DNA of 64,000 bases from Motacilla alba alba (lineage: Eukaryota; Chordata; Aves; Passeriformes; Motacillidae): the NCBI RefSeq assembly GCF_015832195.1, contig NC_052018.1, positions 63,549,666-63,613,665 on the forward strand, given 5' to 3'. Each line of letters opens with the position of its first letter. Within the stretch, counting starts at the first letter, position 1. A program made the translations under genes and the position numbers. This document shows, one piece after another, positions 1 through 11,831 of this stretch. Under the pieces are notes generated by a model. The model was not told the origin of the DNA. It saw nothing but the letters and a program-made list of their open reading frames with translations, and ran no database searches.

Positions 1-3000
1 TTGTTTTTCCTGAAAACAAAGTGGCTTTTTTGGAAGCTCATCTATGAATTCAGTAGTGAATTGGCTTGAGTAGGTGGCACTGATTGAATTTTTAGTCTTG
101 TGTTTTTGTTCTAAATTTATTGCTGATGCAGAGAAAATGAAATGGGAGAGGCAGAAAATAGATGAAGTACAAATCTTGTGACAGTAATTGATAGCTAGGT
201 GGAGGCATCCATCCAGAGCTGCCTGCTTGCCTTTATACACACCCAGTTTAGTGAGACTGAGAAAGGGAGGGGGGTGGACTTGCTAGTGACAGTCCCACTC
301 TGGTTATCTCAGATGTTTTTTACTTTGTGCTTAAAAAAAACCCAACTTTGGAATTGCTCTTTTCAGAATGAGAGCTTTTTAAAGTTTGGGGTTTTTTTTA
401 AAGTCTGAATAAAATCTGAGTGTACTCAATGATTAAATTTTTTTAAAAATTGAGATCAGATTTTCAGTAAACTCCCTGAGTAAAAGAAGCATTGTAGGAT
501 AAGATTTTAAGTTTCATTAATTATTGAGTGAAATAATTTGTGCTAATTTTTGGCTGTGTTATTTTTTTGGGAAGAGTGTGTGTTATTGGTCTGTACTGGT
601 TAAACGCTTCTCAGCCATATGGCATGATTTCTTACTTTCATACACCTGCTGCTTCAGTTCTTGCTTCTCTTCTAACCCTTGGGATCTTGCAGTATTTTTG
701 TTAGCGTGCTTGTTCTCACTGCTTGGAGATGAATTAACTACTTAACAAACTACTTTCACTACTAAGGGTGTGCATCCAATTATCCGATAATGAAAAGCCA
801 GTATTTTCATCTTGCATCCACCCGGATGGGGCATTACCTCGACAGGAATTAAAATTATTGCATGCAAGCATTCAGCACCCTCCCCAGAAAAGTATCCCTT
901 ATCCTGCTCTAGCTGCATTCCTGCAGTCTAACTCCTTCCATCTGGCTCAGATTTTCCCACCTGTGCCACTGGGTTTAAGCTAAGCACTCAGGATCTTGAG
1001 CTTACCCCCCAAAAATAATGAAATATGGAAACAAAAAGTGTTTTTAATACCTCTTGGGATTTGAACTTTTATCATGTTTAGGTTGTGTGAATTTCTGCAT
1101 CCCTCCAATTAAATTTAGACATTTTCACTTTCCTTTGAAGATATAAGACATGACTCTTGCCCAGATACATGACTCCCAAGAACTGGGATGTGGGAAGAAG
1201 CAGCGCAAATATGATTCACCCTGAATTTTGCAGGAATTGGCAGCTCTGTGAAAGGTGTTGAGAGAAAGGTGCACATGGGTGCTGCTCCCCCCACACCCTG
1301 CATGCAGAGCAGCTCTGTGGTTGCTCTGGTGCTATCTTGCCTTCCTTGGCTTAGTTTCCCACTTGCGCTATCCCGGGAAGCTGCGTAAGGAGAGGGAGTG
1401 ATATTGGAGAGAGTGTTTGATGAAGTTAAAGATATTTTCTCATGTGTCAGTTTGTGGCTCTGACTAACAGTGTCCGTGAGTGGAGAAGAAAGCAGTCATT
1501 ATGGAGAAACTGTGGGATGAGAAGGGAAGGTAGGAGGAGGCCAGCCTCCCTGCAAGGAGACGGCATACCCAGTTTTACAGGCAGAACCTGTAGGACAACT
1601 GCAAATGAACCTTAGTGAAGACATGCAAATGCAACAGCTCTCTCTAAGCTTAAAACTAGCTGGTAGTGCCTAAAGGATGAGTGTCTACCCAGTGGACCTG
1701 CTGCTGAAGGCAGGGGAGGGTATTTTAGGATGCATCTTGAGCTGTTTTCCCGAGTAGGGGCATGTGCAGGTTCTGTGCTTTGGTTGAGGAGTGAGCTTGT
1801 GTGAGCACCTCAGCTGCAAGTGATGACATCTCTTTTCCATCAGGGCTGGAATGCCAGGGATGCCTGTCCTACCCTCACTCACCTGACTGACTTGTCTTCT
1901 TGTTTTTTCTCTCTGTGCTTACCGCTCTAGCACAGAAATGTATTTCTGCCCTGTCTTGTTGCACTGGCTTTCCACAGTACGGTCTGAAGCTGAAGGTTTC
2001 CATGAAAAATCAAAGCAAAATCAGTGCTGAAAGCCAAGTAGCAGGCAACAGCATTGTCAAGCAGGCCTGGAGTTAAAAAAATTTGTAAGGGAAACAAGTT
2101 TCTCTAGAATTAAGGTGGAAATACACTTCCACTTAATTTCAATGGGCTAACAAATTGTAATGTTTATACTTGGCTGACAATGTAGAAATAATTCATGAAC
2201 CAAAAGAAAAGTTTACTTCGGAAGACAGCTCTCAAATTATTTACCTTGGCTTCATCCTTCCCTGAACTGGGGAGAACATAATAATGTTTCCCTCTCTTGG
2301 TCTTGGCTGGTTGCTGAGATGCTTTTGGATATAATTCTTAGCATAGGAGGGAACTTCCAACATAGCAAAACTGACTGCCAAACCTTAAAAAAAAAAAGAA
2401 AGTCTGCATCCAGTAATGACATTCAGGAGATCCTGGATGCCATATTTATTTTCTGCCATCTCAATGAATTTTCCACACATTTTTATGAAGTGTTTTGAGT
2501 CTATTATGGTGATATTATTCACATGAATGTTTTGAGTGCTCACTTTACTCAACCCTGACCTCCTCACCCCTATGGAGATTTTTTAATTTTTTCCTGTGTT
2601 AGAAACTGCCAAATATTTCAGGAATCATTTTCCCACACACAGTGAAAATAAAGCACTTTTTAAAAAGAAACCCCACCCTCAAGAAATACCATTCCAAACA
2701 GATTTTCCCGCAAAAGAAGAGTTCTGTTTGAAAATCAAAGTGATTGTTTGGTTTGGTTTTCTGGTTTGTTTTGGTTTTTTTTTTTTTTTTTACTTTGAAG
2801 TACAAGCTGAATAGACATCCAGGGAAGTATCCAGGAAGCTCAGACCTTCTTTTTCTTATCAATACCCTGAATGTGTTCTCCAGAGAACTGGAGAGTTTGC
2901 AGAACTCCTGGACAGTTGTAGCCTTGGGGCTACAGAAGCTTAACCTGCCGCACCCTGCTCAAGAAGGAGCTCCTGTTCTTTCAGTGCTCATGTCCACCCT

Positions 3001-6000
3001 TCTCCTTCAGGATTCAGTGTCCTCGGCTGTGCTGACACAGATGGTTTGGGGCCATGAGCTGGCTGGCTGCAGGGATCGAGCTGAAATCCCAGCATTTCTG
3101 GGAGGCCAGGGTTGCAGTGTCGCCGTGCGCGGGGCAGTGCCTGGGCAGCGGAGCTTGCGCAGGGTGAGCCCAGCTGAGATGCACGCAGAGGGTGGGAAGG
3201 ACAAGAGCTTGCTTTCCTGGCTTTACTTGGGAGCAAGAGAAAAGGGGCTTCGTAATGCCCTCACCTCAGGGCAGATCCCATTGATACACCCAGGAGGGTG
3301 GGCTGCAAGCACTGTCCTGGTGGATGTTGTAAGGGGATTTTTTTTTTGAGATTCTCACAGTGACCCCTAGAGCACCCAGAATTTGGGAGCCATTAAGGAA
3401 CTGCATTGTCATTTAGTTTCTTTATTAAGTGTCTAAAAAGTGGCATACTTTTTTTTTTTTCTTTTAAGACAAAACACATAGGATACTAAGTTGGCAATGA
3501 AACTGGACTTTAAGATGTCTTTTAAGCACTGCTGAAGGATGCTGGCAGGTACCAAACATTTTAGCCAGTATGTGATAGTATTTATTTATTCATTCCCCTC
3601 CTGAGTAATGTTTAGAGCTGTCAATCTGTTGCATTTTGCTGGCCCTAAACTAAGAAGAATAACTCAGGATTCTGTAACCAGAGCAGCCCTTCATAAATTA
3701 AGGTCAGCTGGGTGCAGTGCTGTAACAACAGCCTGTAGCAACAGCCTCAGACCAAGGCATCTTTTGTTAACCAGAGGAATATTAACTACACTGGGAGTTC
3801 CTGAAAGTGGGTGGTTTCTACTGCCAAGCTCAGCAACACTCTGTCATAATGAAAAAACAATACTGTCTGCAAGCAGGGATTGAAAGCGTCTCCTCACATC
3901 TGTTTGTCTAAGCTTGGGAAAAGGTGCCATTGGATGAGAGTAGCAAATCCTGCTGTGACTGTGCTTGTGCTTGAAGGGAAAGCCTTAAATGCCAGAAAAT
4001 GGCCAGGCATCTTTCATGAAGCTAGTTTTAATTTAATTTTAGACTTGATTAATAGTTACTGCAATATTTGCCTTGCACATTTTTAATGGAATGCTTAAAA
4101 AAAAAAAACTTGTTTAATATGTGATCCCTTCTGTGTAATTGTGCTCTCATACAATGTCTTTGGTGAGAATGAACTAGCAGAGTTTTACCCAGAATTGTTT
4201 GGAAGATACCAGTGTGGAAAGCAGAGATGACTCACAGCGCCTTGGAGGAAGAGGAGCCAGCAGTTAACCACAGAGCATGGCATTATCTCCATGCCAGCCA
4301 AAGCTGGCTGAGAGAGCCAGCATATTTTCCACTTCGCTATGTTGGCAGAAAAAAAAGTACTCCAGAGAAATATTGGCTCTCTAAGCTATCTTGATAATCT
4401 TGTCAACTTGATATGAGTTTAGAACAGGTGTAGCATGGGAGGCATGTGAATCAAAAGAAGGTGGTAGTTCCCATCTAGAAACCATTGTTATTTTTATTTG
4501 ATGAATAAATACATATGAAGCATTTTCATTTTTGGTGGATTCCCCTGGGTGAATAAACTTGGTTGCACAACAAGAATGTGGTATGTGATGGATAGAGTAC
4601 ATGATTAGATAATAAGTATTTCTGCATAAATTTATTTTTTATCTAATCCCATGTGTCTGTATTCTTATTTCTTTAGGAATATCTACATGGCAACTCTTTC
4701 TATTGCAGACAACTTGCCAGATGCCTGTAAATAAGGAATGTCTACTGCAAGTGAAATAATACATATTTCTTACTTCATAATGTAATTTGCTTGCCATTTG
4801 CATTTAGCGATGTAGTATTCTTGTTGGGGAGAACTGATTTTGGCTTGACTTTACAGGCAGAATTACATGAAAAACACAGCAGTTAAATCTTCATTTTGAT
4901 TTCATTCTATCTTTTACAGTATAGAGTTGAATATTTTCTTTGGGGAAGGTGTTTCATTTAAATTGATGTGACATATCCTGTTATCTCAGTGGCCTTTACT
5001 TGCACAGGAAATACAGTAAGAAAGGCGCTTTCATTTTGGGTCCTTCTTTTTCTTACTAATCACCTTATGAAAGATGTAAAGACATATTATTGCTATGGTG
5101 CTGTGCTGCCCTGGGACCTGGGCATGTTCTCCTGCACATCTGATGCTCCACTTCTTTTTGTGTAAGTGTGGAAGCTTGGGTATCCAGCTCTAGCCATGTT
5201 CTTGTTTCTGACAAGGAGAAGGTAAAAGACCTCATGAAATACTGGATTTAGCATGTGGGCTGCCAGTTGTGCCAAAAGAATAAAAAAACAATGGTGTAGA
5301 CTGGAGCGATGTTTTTGTCTTGGCCATAGGAGAAGCCAAGCTGAAGGATAGATCAGGATTGATGCTTGGTTTCCAAGCATCTGAAAAGGAAGGCGTTGAA
5401 GAACCTGGATGATGAGTACCTTAGAGCTGTTTTCAGGCTGGCAGGGTAATCCAAGCAGATTGTCTTGTGGGCAGGCAAAAGCACTAAGTGAAGACTAGGC
5501 CTGTTATTTAGTCCACTGGTTAATAGTGAAATGTCTGGATGACTTCATTTAACAATGACTATCAAGGTGTGAATCTTTTTTGCCCTGATGAAACCACCTG
5601 AAATAGTGATTGGTGGTTGGCATTGGATGTGAGAAGACAGTGAGTCTGCTTTCTAAACTCTCCTGCTTGGGAGAAGTGGGTTTGGGGTGTTACTATTGTG
5701 GGAGACATCCACTGGGCTCTCAACAGATTAGTATCTGATGAACAAACATTTTTTACACCTGTAATTTCAATAGTATGTGACTTCTCTTTCACTTTCTACC
5801 CTTCCCACCCTGTATTTCAGTGAGTGCCAGAAGATGAGCTTTCTTTAGATACATAAACAAGATGATGTGGTGCAAATTACAGAAGATTGCAAACCCTTGA
5901 TTTAATTTCTCTGTGCTGTGATTTAAGAATTGGTACTCTTGGGTTTTTAACTGTGACTAAGCAACTGTTTTGTTGAGGCTGATTATTTCACATGCCAGTG

Positions 6001-8624
6001 GTTGAGAGGTAGCATCAGATTATTCCTGCTGCTTGCGTGAATGTTCTTATTTATCCTGCCTTCTCTTCTACTGAGGACAGCTTGGATTTTAATTTTACCT
6101 CCTCTTCTCACCTGATTTTCAGAGCTGATGAAGGTGAAGAGTTCCTGTGTCTCAAATGTTTTACTTAGGGGGGACTATATGCTCTTCAGGATTGACCCTG
6201 CATACTATTCTTCTGTATTCTCAGTTTTTTTTCGACCTAGGAACTTCTGTTGGTAGGGGAAAATATTTAAGTGTTTCAGGTTGAAAAAAAGTACCTATAA
6301 AAATCAAAGTTGATTTCAGACCTATATGTGGCAGAAGGGGAAATTGCAGGGAGGGAGAAATTTTTTTCTTGTTGGTCACAGTGCTCCTGCTGAATATGTG
6401 GATGTGTACATATGGAGTGAGCACATGCACAGGCACTCCATACAGAGAGAGCACACACATAGGCCATATGTTCATTATTTCAGAAGTTTTGTTTTCTCTT
6501 GCATTTTCATCAAGATTTTAACAGAGCTGTTTTAATTGGGATTAAATATAACTATGTAGGACAGTAACTAAGACAAAAATTCAGTGTTTTCCTCCTCACT
6601 CTCTGTGTGTCAGCAACATTCCTTGTGCTCATCCTCCACCTAGAAATGAGTTTCTTTTAACCTAGGGCCTGTTGTCAGGAAGAGAGGAGATTGCAGCATT
6701 CTTCCAGGTGTGGTGGGGCTGAGTTTCATTTACAAATTTTGTCCAGGGTTGCAACACACTCCTTTGTACTTACCAAGTGCCAGGCTCAGCTGGCATGTAA
6801 ACACAGCAATAAACTGAAAAAGCACTGCTGCAGTCCTGTACCTGTGCACACACATGCAAATGTGAGCCCTTTGTCTGTCTTCTGAAGTTCGGTATTTATG
6901 CATGGTTTACACAAACTGCACGTGCTTAGATTGGTTCCTAGAAGAGACTTACATACAGTTTCAGTAAGGTAAATAATTTTGCTGGTTTGGCTGTGAAGTA
7001 ATGTTGAAATGTGTTTTAAAGATACAGGACTCAAGACAAAAAGATGTGCACAAACAGCATTTGTATCTATAGGAAGAAATATATCATGTGGTTTATACAT
7101 CAAACAGTGAGACCTGCTTATAATACTCAAGAGCTGTGTTTTCAGGGTTTGAATGGTCAGGTCTGCCCAAGTGTCTCACAGGGTTCTAAAGTTCCATTGT
7201 AGCATTTTATTATTGCAAAGACCTGGTAAGATTTATTAAATTGCGTATTTTGTAATTCAAAGGATATGTAAATACAAACAGGAAAAAGTAAAAAAAAATT
7301 AAGAATAAGGATTTCTGAGATGCTGATGGTTCTTCTCAGCTTTTTCTTAAGCCACTGTCTCATTTCTTGTCCTTTGTGGTTCTCTTATCTTCAAAAACAT
7401 TTAGATTAGTGCGCTAATTAGTTTATGTTAACCAGCAGAGGGCTTCCACCTCAAAGCAAACAGCTTATCCCTTCTGCAGTTTCCCTGGTACCCTCTTAAT
7501 CAGAGAAGTGGGAAATAGATATTTATTTAGTTGTCTTAGGGTACTTCCCTGCTGGCAGAATGATCTTCAATTACATGTTAAGTAATTTTTTATACAGTTT
7601 GTTTTTAACTGGCTTCCAGTTACTTTCAATGCAGCTGTCAGCATTTCCACAGGAAACCTGGATGATTCCGTAGAAGTTTCTTGTGCTTCACCAAAGCCTC
7701 CTATTTCTAAATTTCTAATGTAACTGGTGTGTTGCAAAGTTTCTGTGCAATCAGGTATTAAAAATGGTTTGAGCCCCTTTTTAGTAAGAACACAGAATAT
7801 GCTGAGTAAAGTAGGAGGAGAGACTAAACTGATCCTACAATTTAGATTAAAGCCGTGCAAGTTGAGTTTATAAACTCATGTGTTCATTTTTGGAGTGTTC
7901 CAGAGCAAAGAGAGGAGTACCTGTGCATACAGGATACTACAAAAGCACGCAGCTTTCCTGGGAGGTTCGAGTTGCCCTGTGAGTGATGGGGTGGTTTCAT
8001 TCGGAACATCCTTCGTGCCAGCTGTGCCGGCGGGTGCCTGCTCCTGGACTAAGGGTCAGCACAGTGAGGCAGAGGGGCACCGAGGTGCTGAATGCTGCTG
8101 GAGCACCTCTCCAATTTCTCTCCCAGACTCTCTAAGTGACTTCTCGTGTTCATCAGCACTGGTGGTGATAATTGTGGTGATTCAGTGAACAGATGATTGC
8201 CTGAGGGGAAAAAACGCGCAGTTTTCCCTTCAGACAGAAAACTTACTCTGTCCAAAAAAAATCCATACTAAGATAGTTAATCTTCCCAGTCTATCAGCAC
8301 TTGGGATGTGTTGGCTAACAGTTGTGAGCAGAGCACTTCCCTGGCCAAGCCTCAGCTTTGGAAAAGAGGTGACCCTACGGTTAGGGGATTTTAAAAAACA
8401 TTTTGTGTCATGAAAGCAAGAGCCCCACAACCTAGGAGAACGTGTAGGAATCGAGGAGGTGACTACAGTTAGAGGGAGCTTTCAGCAGAGCTGTCTCAAT
8501 TAGTGACTTGTCATGCCCCAATAAAAAACCACTAAAATTGTTAATTGCGTTTCAAGCGGAGATAATAACAGCTTACTACAGGCAAACTGCTGAAAGATAA
8601 GTCACTACCGTGTGTCACCGTAAC
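1..8624. other. Noncoding DNA, intergenic or upstream intron of NHSL1
   Basis: I see no convincing exon, RNA gene or recognisable transposon here. The DNA is AT-rich and CpG-poor with homopolymer runs, including 17 T at 2775-2791. The longest open frame (2744-3349, +) begins inside that T run, shows no domain and has no supported splice sites. Because the classical long NHS-family first exon is not in this window, this stretch may be part of an upstream NHSL1 intron; that is inference only. Confidence 0.6.
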
Positions 8625-8835
8625 TGTGTCGCTGCCGAGGTCGCTGGGGCGGTGGGAGCGCGGATCCCGGCTGGATCCCGGCTGGATCCCTGCTGCCACC
8701 TGCCGGCACACGCTGCCCGCCTCCGGCCGGGCTCGGTCCCGGCCCGGCGCTGCCCAGGGAAGGGCTGCCCGTGAAGTACCCAAATGTTTGCACATTGCCC
8801 GGAGTCACCAAAGCCCCGTCACTCGTCCCCGTAAG
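8625..8835. promoter_or_regulatory. Small CpG-rich patch, possible regulatory element or noncoding first exon
   Basis: About 200 bases are much richer in G+C and CpG than the flanks, with CCGG and CGGC clusters around 8640-8760. A GTAAGT sequence that would make a good donor lies at 8829-8834. An ATG at 8787 reads into that donor, but the exon would end two bases into a codon, so it would not join in frame with the phase used by the four NHSL1 first exons. A CpG-rich enhancer or an untranslated exon remains possible. Confidence 0.3.
8662..8694. repeat. Tandem repeat, three 11-bp units
   Basis: Three consecutive copies of GGATCCCGGCT occur, the third with one change (GGATCCCTGCT). They sit at the core of the CpG-rich patch. 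The copies are nearly identical, which suggests a recent or unstable minisatellite seed. Confidence 0.85.
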
Positions 8836-8937
8836 TTGTACCACAGCATCAAACCTCACGACAGAAAAGCTCGTCCGTGTGTAGGCAAGACTGAAACTTA
8901 CTGCAGATCGAGCCCTTTCCTCCTGTGTTCCTCAGAA

Positions 8938-9086
8938 CATCATAGAATTATTTAAGCTGGAAAGGAGCTCTAAGATCATTGAGTCCAACTTTTGGCCCAG
9001 CACTGCCATGTCCACCACTGAACCATGTCCCCGGCTGTCACACCGCCAGGTCTTTAAATACCTTAAGGGCATCCATCACGCTCTTA
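8938..9086 (-). mobile_element. CR1 LINE 3' fragment
   Basis: The left end, CATCATAGAATTATTTAAGC, is a diverged reverse complement of a CR1 3' end (TTCTATGA type). It is followed by the usual 'ggaaaggagctctaagatcattgagtccaac' type segment. The element therefore lies on the minus strand and is 5'-truncated, as is normal for CR1. It is noticeably more diverged than the copy at 28.9 kb. Confidence 0.8.
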
Positions 9087-11397
9087 CCTAGCAGAGCTCA
9101 GTACTTGAAACTGCTCCTGCCAGTCAGTAATCACACTACTCCTTGCATACTTGCAAGCACATTTTCTATAAAATTTGGGGTTTGCATCACTTCTGGAATT
9201 ACGCTGATGAAGAAAGCCCAAAGCCTGTGAATGCATTTCTGTATGGCAGAAGCAGCTGGGTGTCTCTATGCGCAGTTAACTTGCCTGCTCTTTTGGCATC
9301 AAAGTATTTTAGAGAAGAACAGTATTTTTTTTTCTGGGCAATTCTGGCGTTGGTTCCGCCCCTCTTACACATATCTTTTTGGCTAACAAACAGCTTGTAC
9401 TGTTCATGTTCCTTGCTCAATTTCTCTCTCTCTCTCTCAGTAAGAGCCTTCATTATCCCTACATACAGCTGCTGTTGAGGGGAGAACCAGCTCCAGGTTA
9501 GCCCAGCACTTTATAGCAAATGCACCCCTGTTTTTACAGAATTTCCCTATCAAAGCAAGTGCAGCTGTTGAATCAGAGAAAACATTGCCTTGATGCAGTG
9601 AATCCTTCTGGGACACAGAAGCTAAAAAAAGGAAGAGAGACTGGTGGCAGGTGCATCATACAGACCTGTCCAAAAGCTGGTTTATCCTCTGTAGGATGAA
9701 ATAGTTGTCTGCAGTGTGATTTTTTTTTTCTTTTGTTTTCCTTGTGGATCTAATAAAGTTGGAAATGTGGATGGGCTGCTTCAAAGCAGTCCTACAGTAT
9801 AAAACTCCCTCCCCCTTTAGTTTGGATATGGTGTATTTTTAAATTTAAAAAAACCAACAAAACAACTCCACAAAACCAAAAGGGTACCAACAGAAAGGAA
9901 GTTTTTCTTTATAATTAGGGCATTCAGAGGTTCTGTAAGGGTTGTGATAGAAACAATTAATGGGCATTGCTTTTGTGTGAGACAGGGCCTACTTAAGTAG
10001 GTCGCAAGGCTGGTAGCCAGGAGACCTACTTTCTTTTCTTAGCTTTGCTGCTTATCCATTCTGTGATCTTGGGCAAGTAACTTCATTTTTGTTCCTTTCT
10101 TTCTTTACTGTTTTTTCCCCCTTGCGGGTCCATTCACACTGAAAGGGAAAGAGTTTCTTACTTATGTGCCCTGCACATAAAAAGGGACACAACCTTAACT
10201 GGAAGTTTGAGGCCCTCTTATACCAGAGTGCTCTCCGTGGCTGCTTTGCTGTAAATAAGCATGCAGGAATATGGATTACTTTGTGGGTTTGCTACGTGAG
10301 CATCTCAAAGGGTACCTGTAAAAGAACAGGCACGTTGTAGATAAAGACTTCCGATGGAGGTCAGGTTAACGAGGTTTCAAAACTGACTGAAATTCCCACG
10401 TATCTGCTGGAGATGATGAGTGCACTGGGGAGGTGACCATATGTAGCTGATCTGATGGTGTTGGGGTGGTTTCTGGGATGGAGGGGTTTTCGGAGGTGCT
10501 GGAGCACCCCTCTCCTTTCGCTGGCTGCAGTAAGATCTTTGTAAGGATGGGATGAGACTGCAGGGAAGGTGTTTTCAATGGCTTTTTGCCGGTGCTTAAT
10601 CCTAATGGCTTTATGACTGGCTGATGATGAGTTGTTATCACCTGAAGGAAAACACTCAGGAAGCCTGAGAGAGAGGTGTCCTCTCAGCTGTTGGAGCATG
10701 AGCTATCCCAGCAAGCTGTAATCGTGAATCATCCATGTTACTGTCTTGTTGAGTCATGAGAAATGATAGATTAGGAAATGTAGGAATTAAATTAACATAC
10801 TGATTGTGCCAAAAGCCAAAAACGGAGCATGTCTGTGGCGTTTTGGGATTTTTGTCTTTCTGCTTTGTTGATTTTTTTCACTGACCCGAAACATTTTCTG
10901 TGAAACTTTTTTTTTGCTCTTTTTTCTGGCATTAGGAGAACACAGTGGCTGTGAACCATGTACGTGTGTTTGCTTAACAACTTTTAGAGAATTCTTAGAC
11001 CAGCAGATTGGGATGCATGGTAAAAATCCTGATGGTATGTGAGACTGTGTTTATTCGGTGTCGTTCATCTCTAAAAAGAAAGAAATAAAAAAGAGCAGGA
11101 GAAGGAACCAGTTTAGCTTTCTGCTTCAAGCCCTGTGTTTCTTCTTCTGTGATTCCTTTGTGTTTTTTACTAAGATGGATTTGTATTAAAAATGTACCAA
11201 AAATAATGCCTGAACCTTTACATACATAACCTGGAAAATATGAAGCCTATATACTTGTATGACGTCTTCATAAGGGAGAAAATAGATTGGAAAATTAGCT
11301 TAGCTTATTAGAAATGTACTTGTTTCTTTCATATGGCTTTGTAGAGTGTTTTACATAATTAAATTTAAGCCTCTACAGTGTTTCAGATACTAAAATT
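9087..11397. other. Noncoding spacer or intron
   Basis: No exon or gene is supported. A (TC)8 microsatellite lies at 9423-9438 and a short T run near 9721. Overlapping minus-strand frames around 10361-10699 have no recognisable protein features. Confidence 0.6.
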
Positions 11398-11831
11398 TCA
11401 CAGAATCACCGGGTTGGAAGAGACCTCAAGATCACCAAGCCCAACCCATGCCCTAACATCTCAACTAAACCGTGGCACTGAGTGCCACACCCAGTCTTTT
11501 TTTTAAACACATCCAGGGATGATGACTCCACCACCTCCCCGGGCAGACAATTCCACTTCTTTATCACTCTTTTTGTGAAAAGCTTTTTCCTAATGTCCAA
11601 CCTATATTTCCCTTGGCACAGCTTGAGACTGTGTCCTCTGGTTCTGTCAGTGCTGCCTGGAGAAAGAGACCAACCTGACTCCAACCACCTTTCAGGGAGT
11701 TGTAGAGAGTGATAAGATCACCCCTGGGTCTCCTTTTCTCCAGGCTAAACAACCCCAGCTCCCTCAGTCGTTCCTCACAGGGCTTGTGTTCCAAGCCCCT
11801 CTCCAGCCTTGCAGCTCTCCTCTGGACAGAT
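11398..11831 (-). mobile_element. CR1 LINE 3' fragment with remnant of ORF2 C-terminus
   Basis: The left end TCACAGAATCACCGGGTTGG matches the reverse complement of a CR1 3' end. The 434-base element continues through typical CR1 text. On the minus strand the translations contain [19 protein letters not shown] and, in another frame, [20 protein letters not shown], both hallmarks of the CR1 ORF2 C-terminal region. The two blocks are in different frames, so the ORF is broken. The 5' part is absent. Confidence 0.92.

Noticed and set aside
2744..3349. 201-codon plus-strand open frame, the longest in the window
   Set aside because: It begins in a T-rich tract coding for Phe/Val, has no recognisable domain and no supporting splice sites; the rest is GC-rich chance frame.
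8787..8828. Possible fifth coding first exon (ATG TTT GCA ... to GTAAGT)
   Set aside because: It would end two bases into a codon, so it cannot join the common exon in the frame used by the other four first exons.
11406..11794. Two minus-strand frames that look protein-like
   Set aside because: They are pieces of the CR1 ORF2 C-terminus in two different frames, so a dead retroposon and not a host gene.
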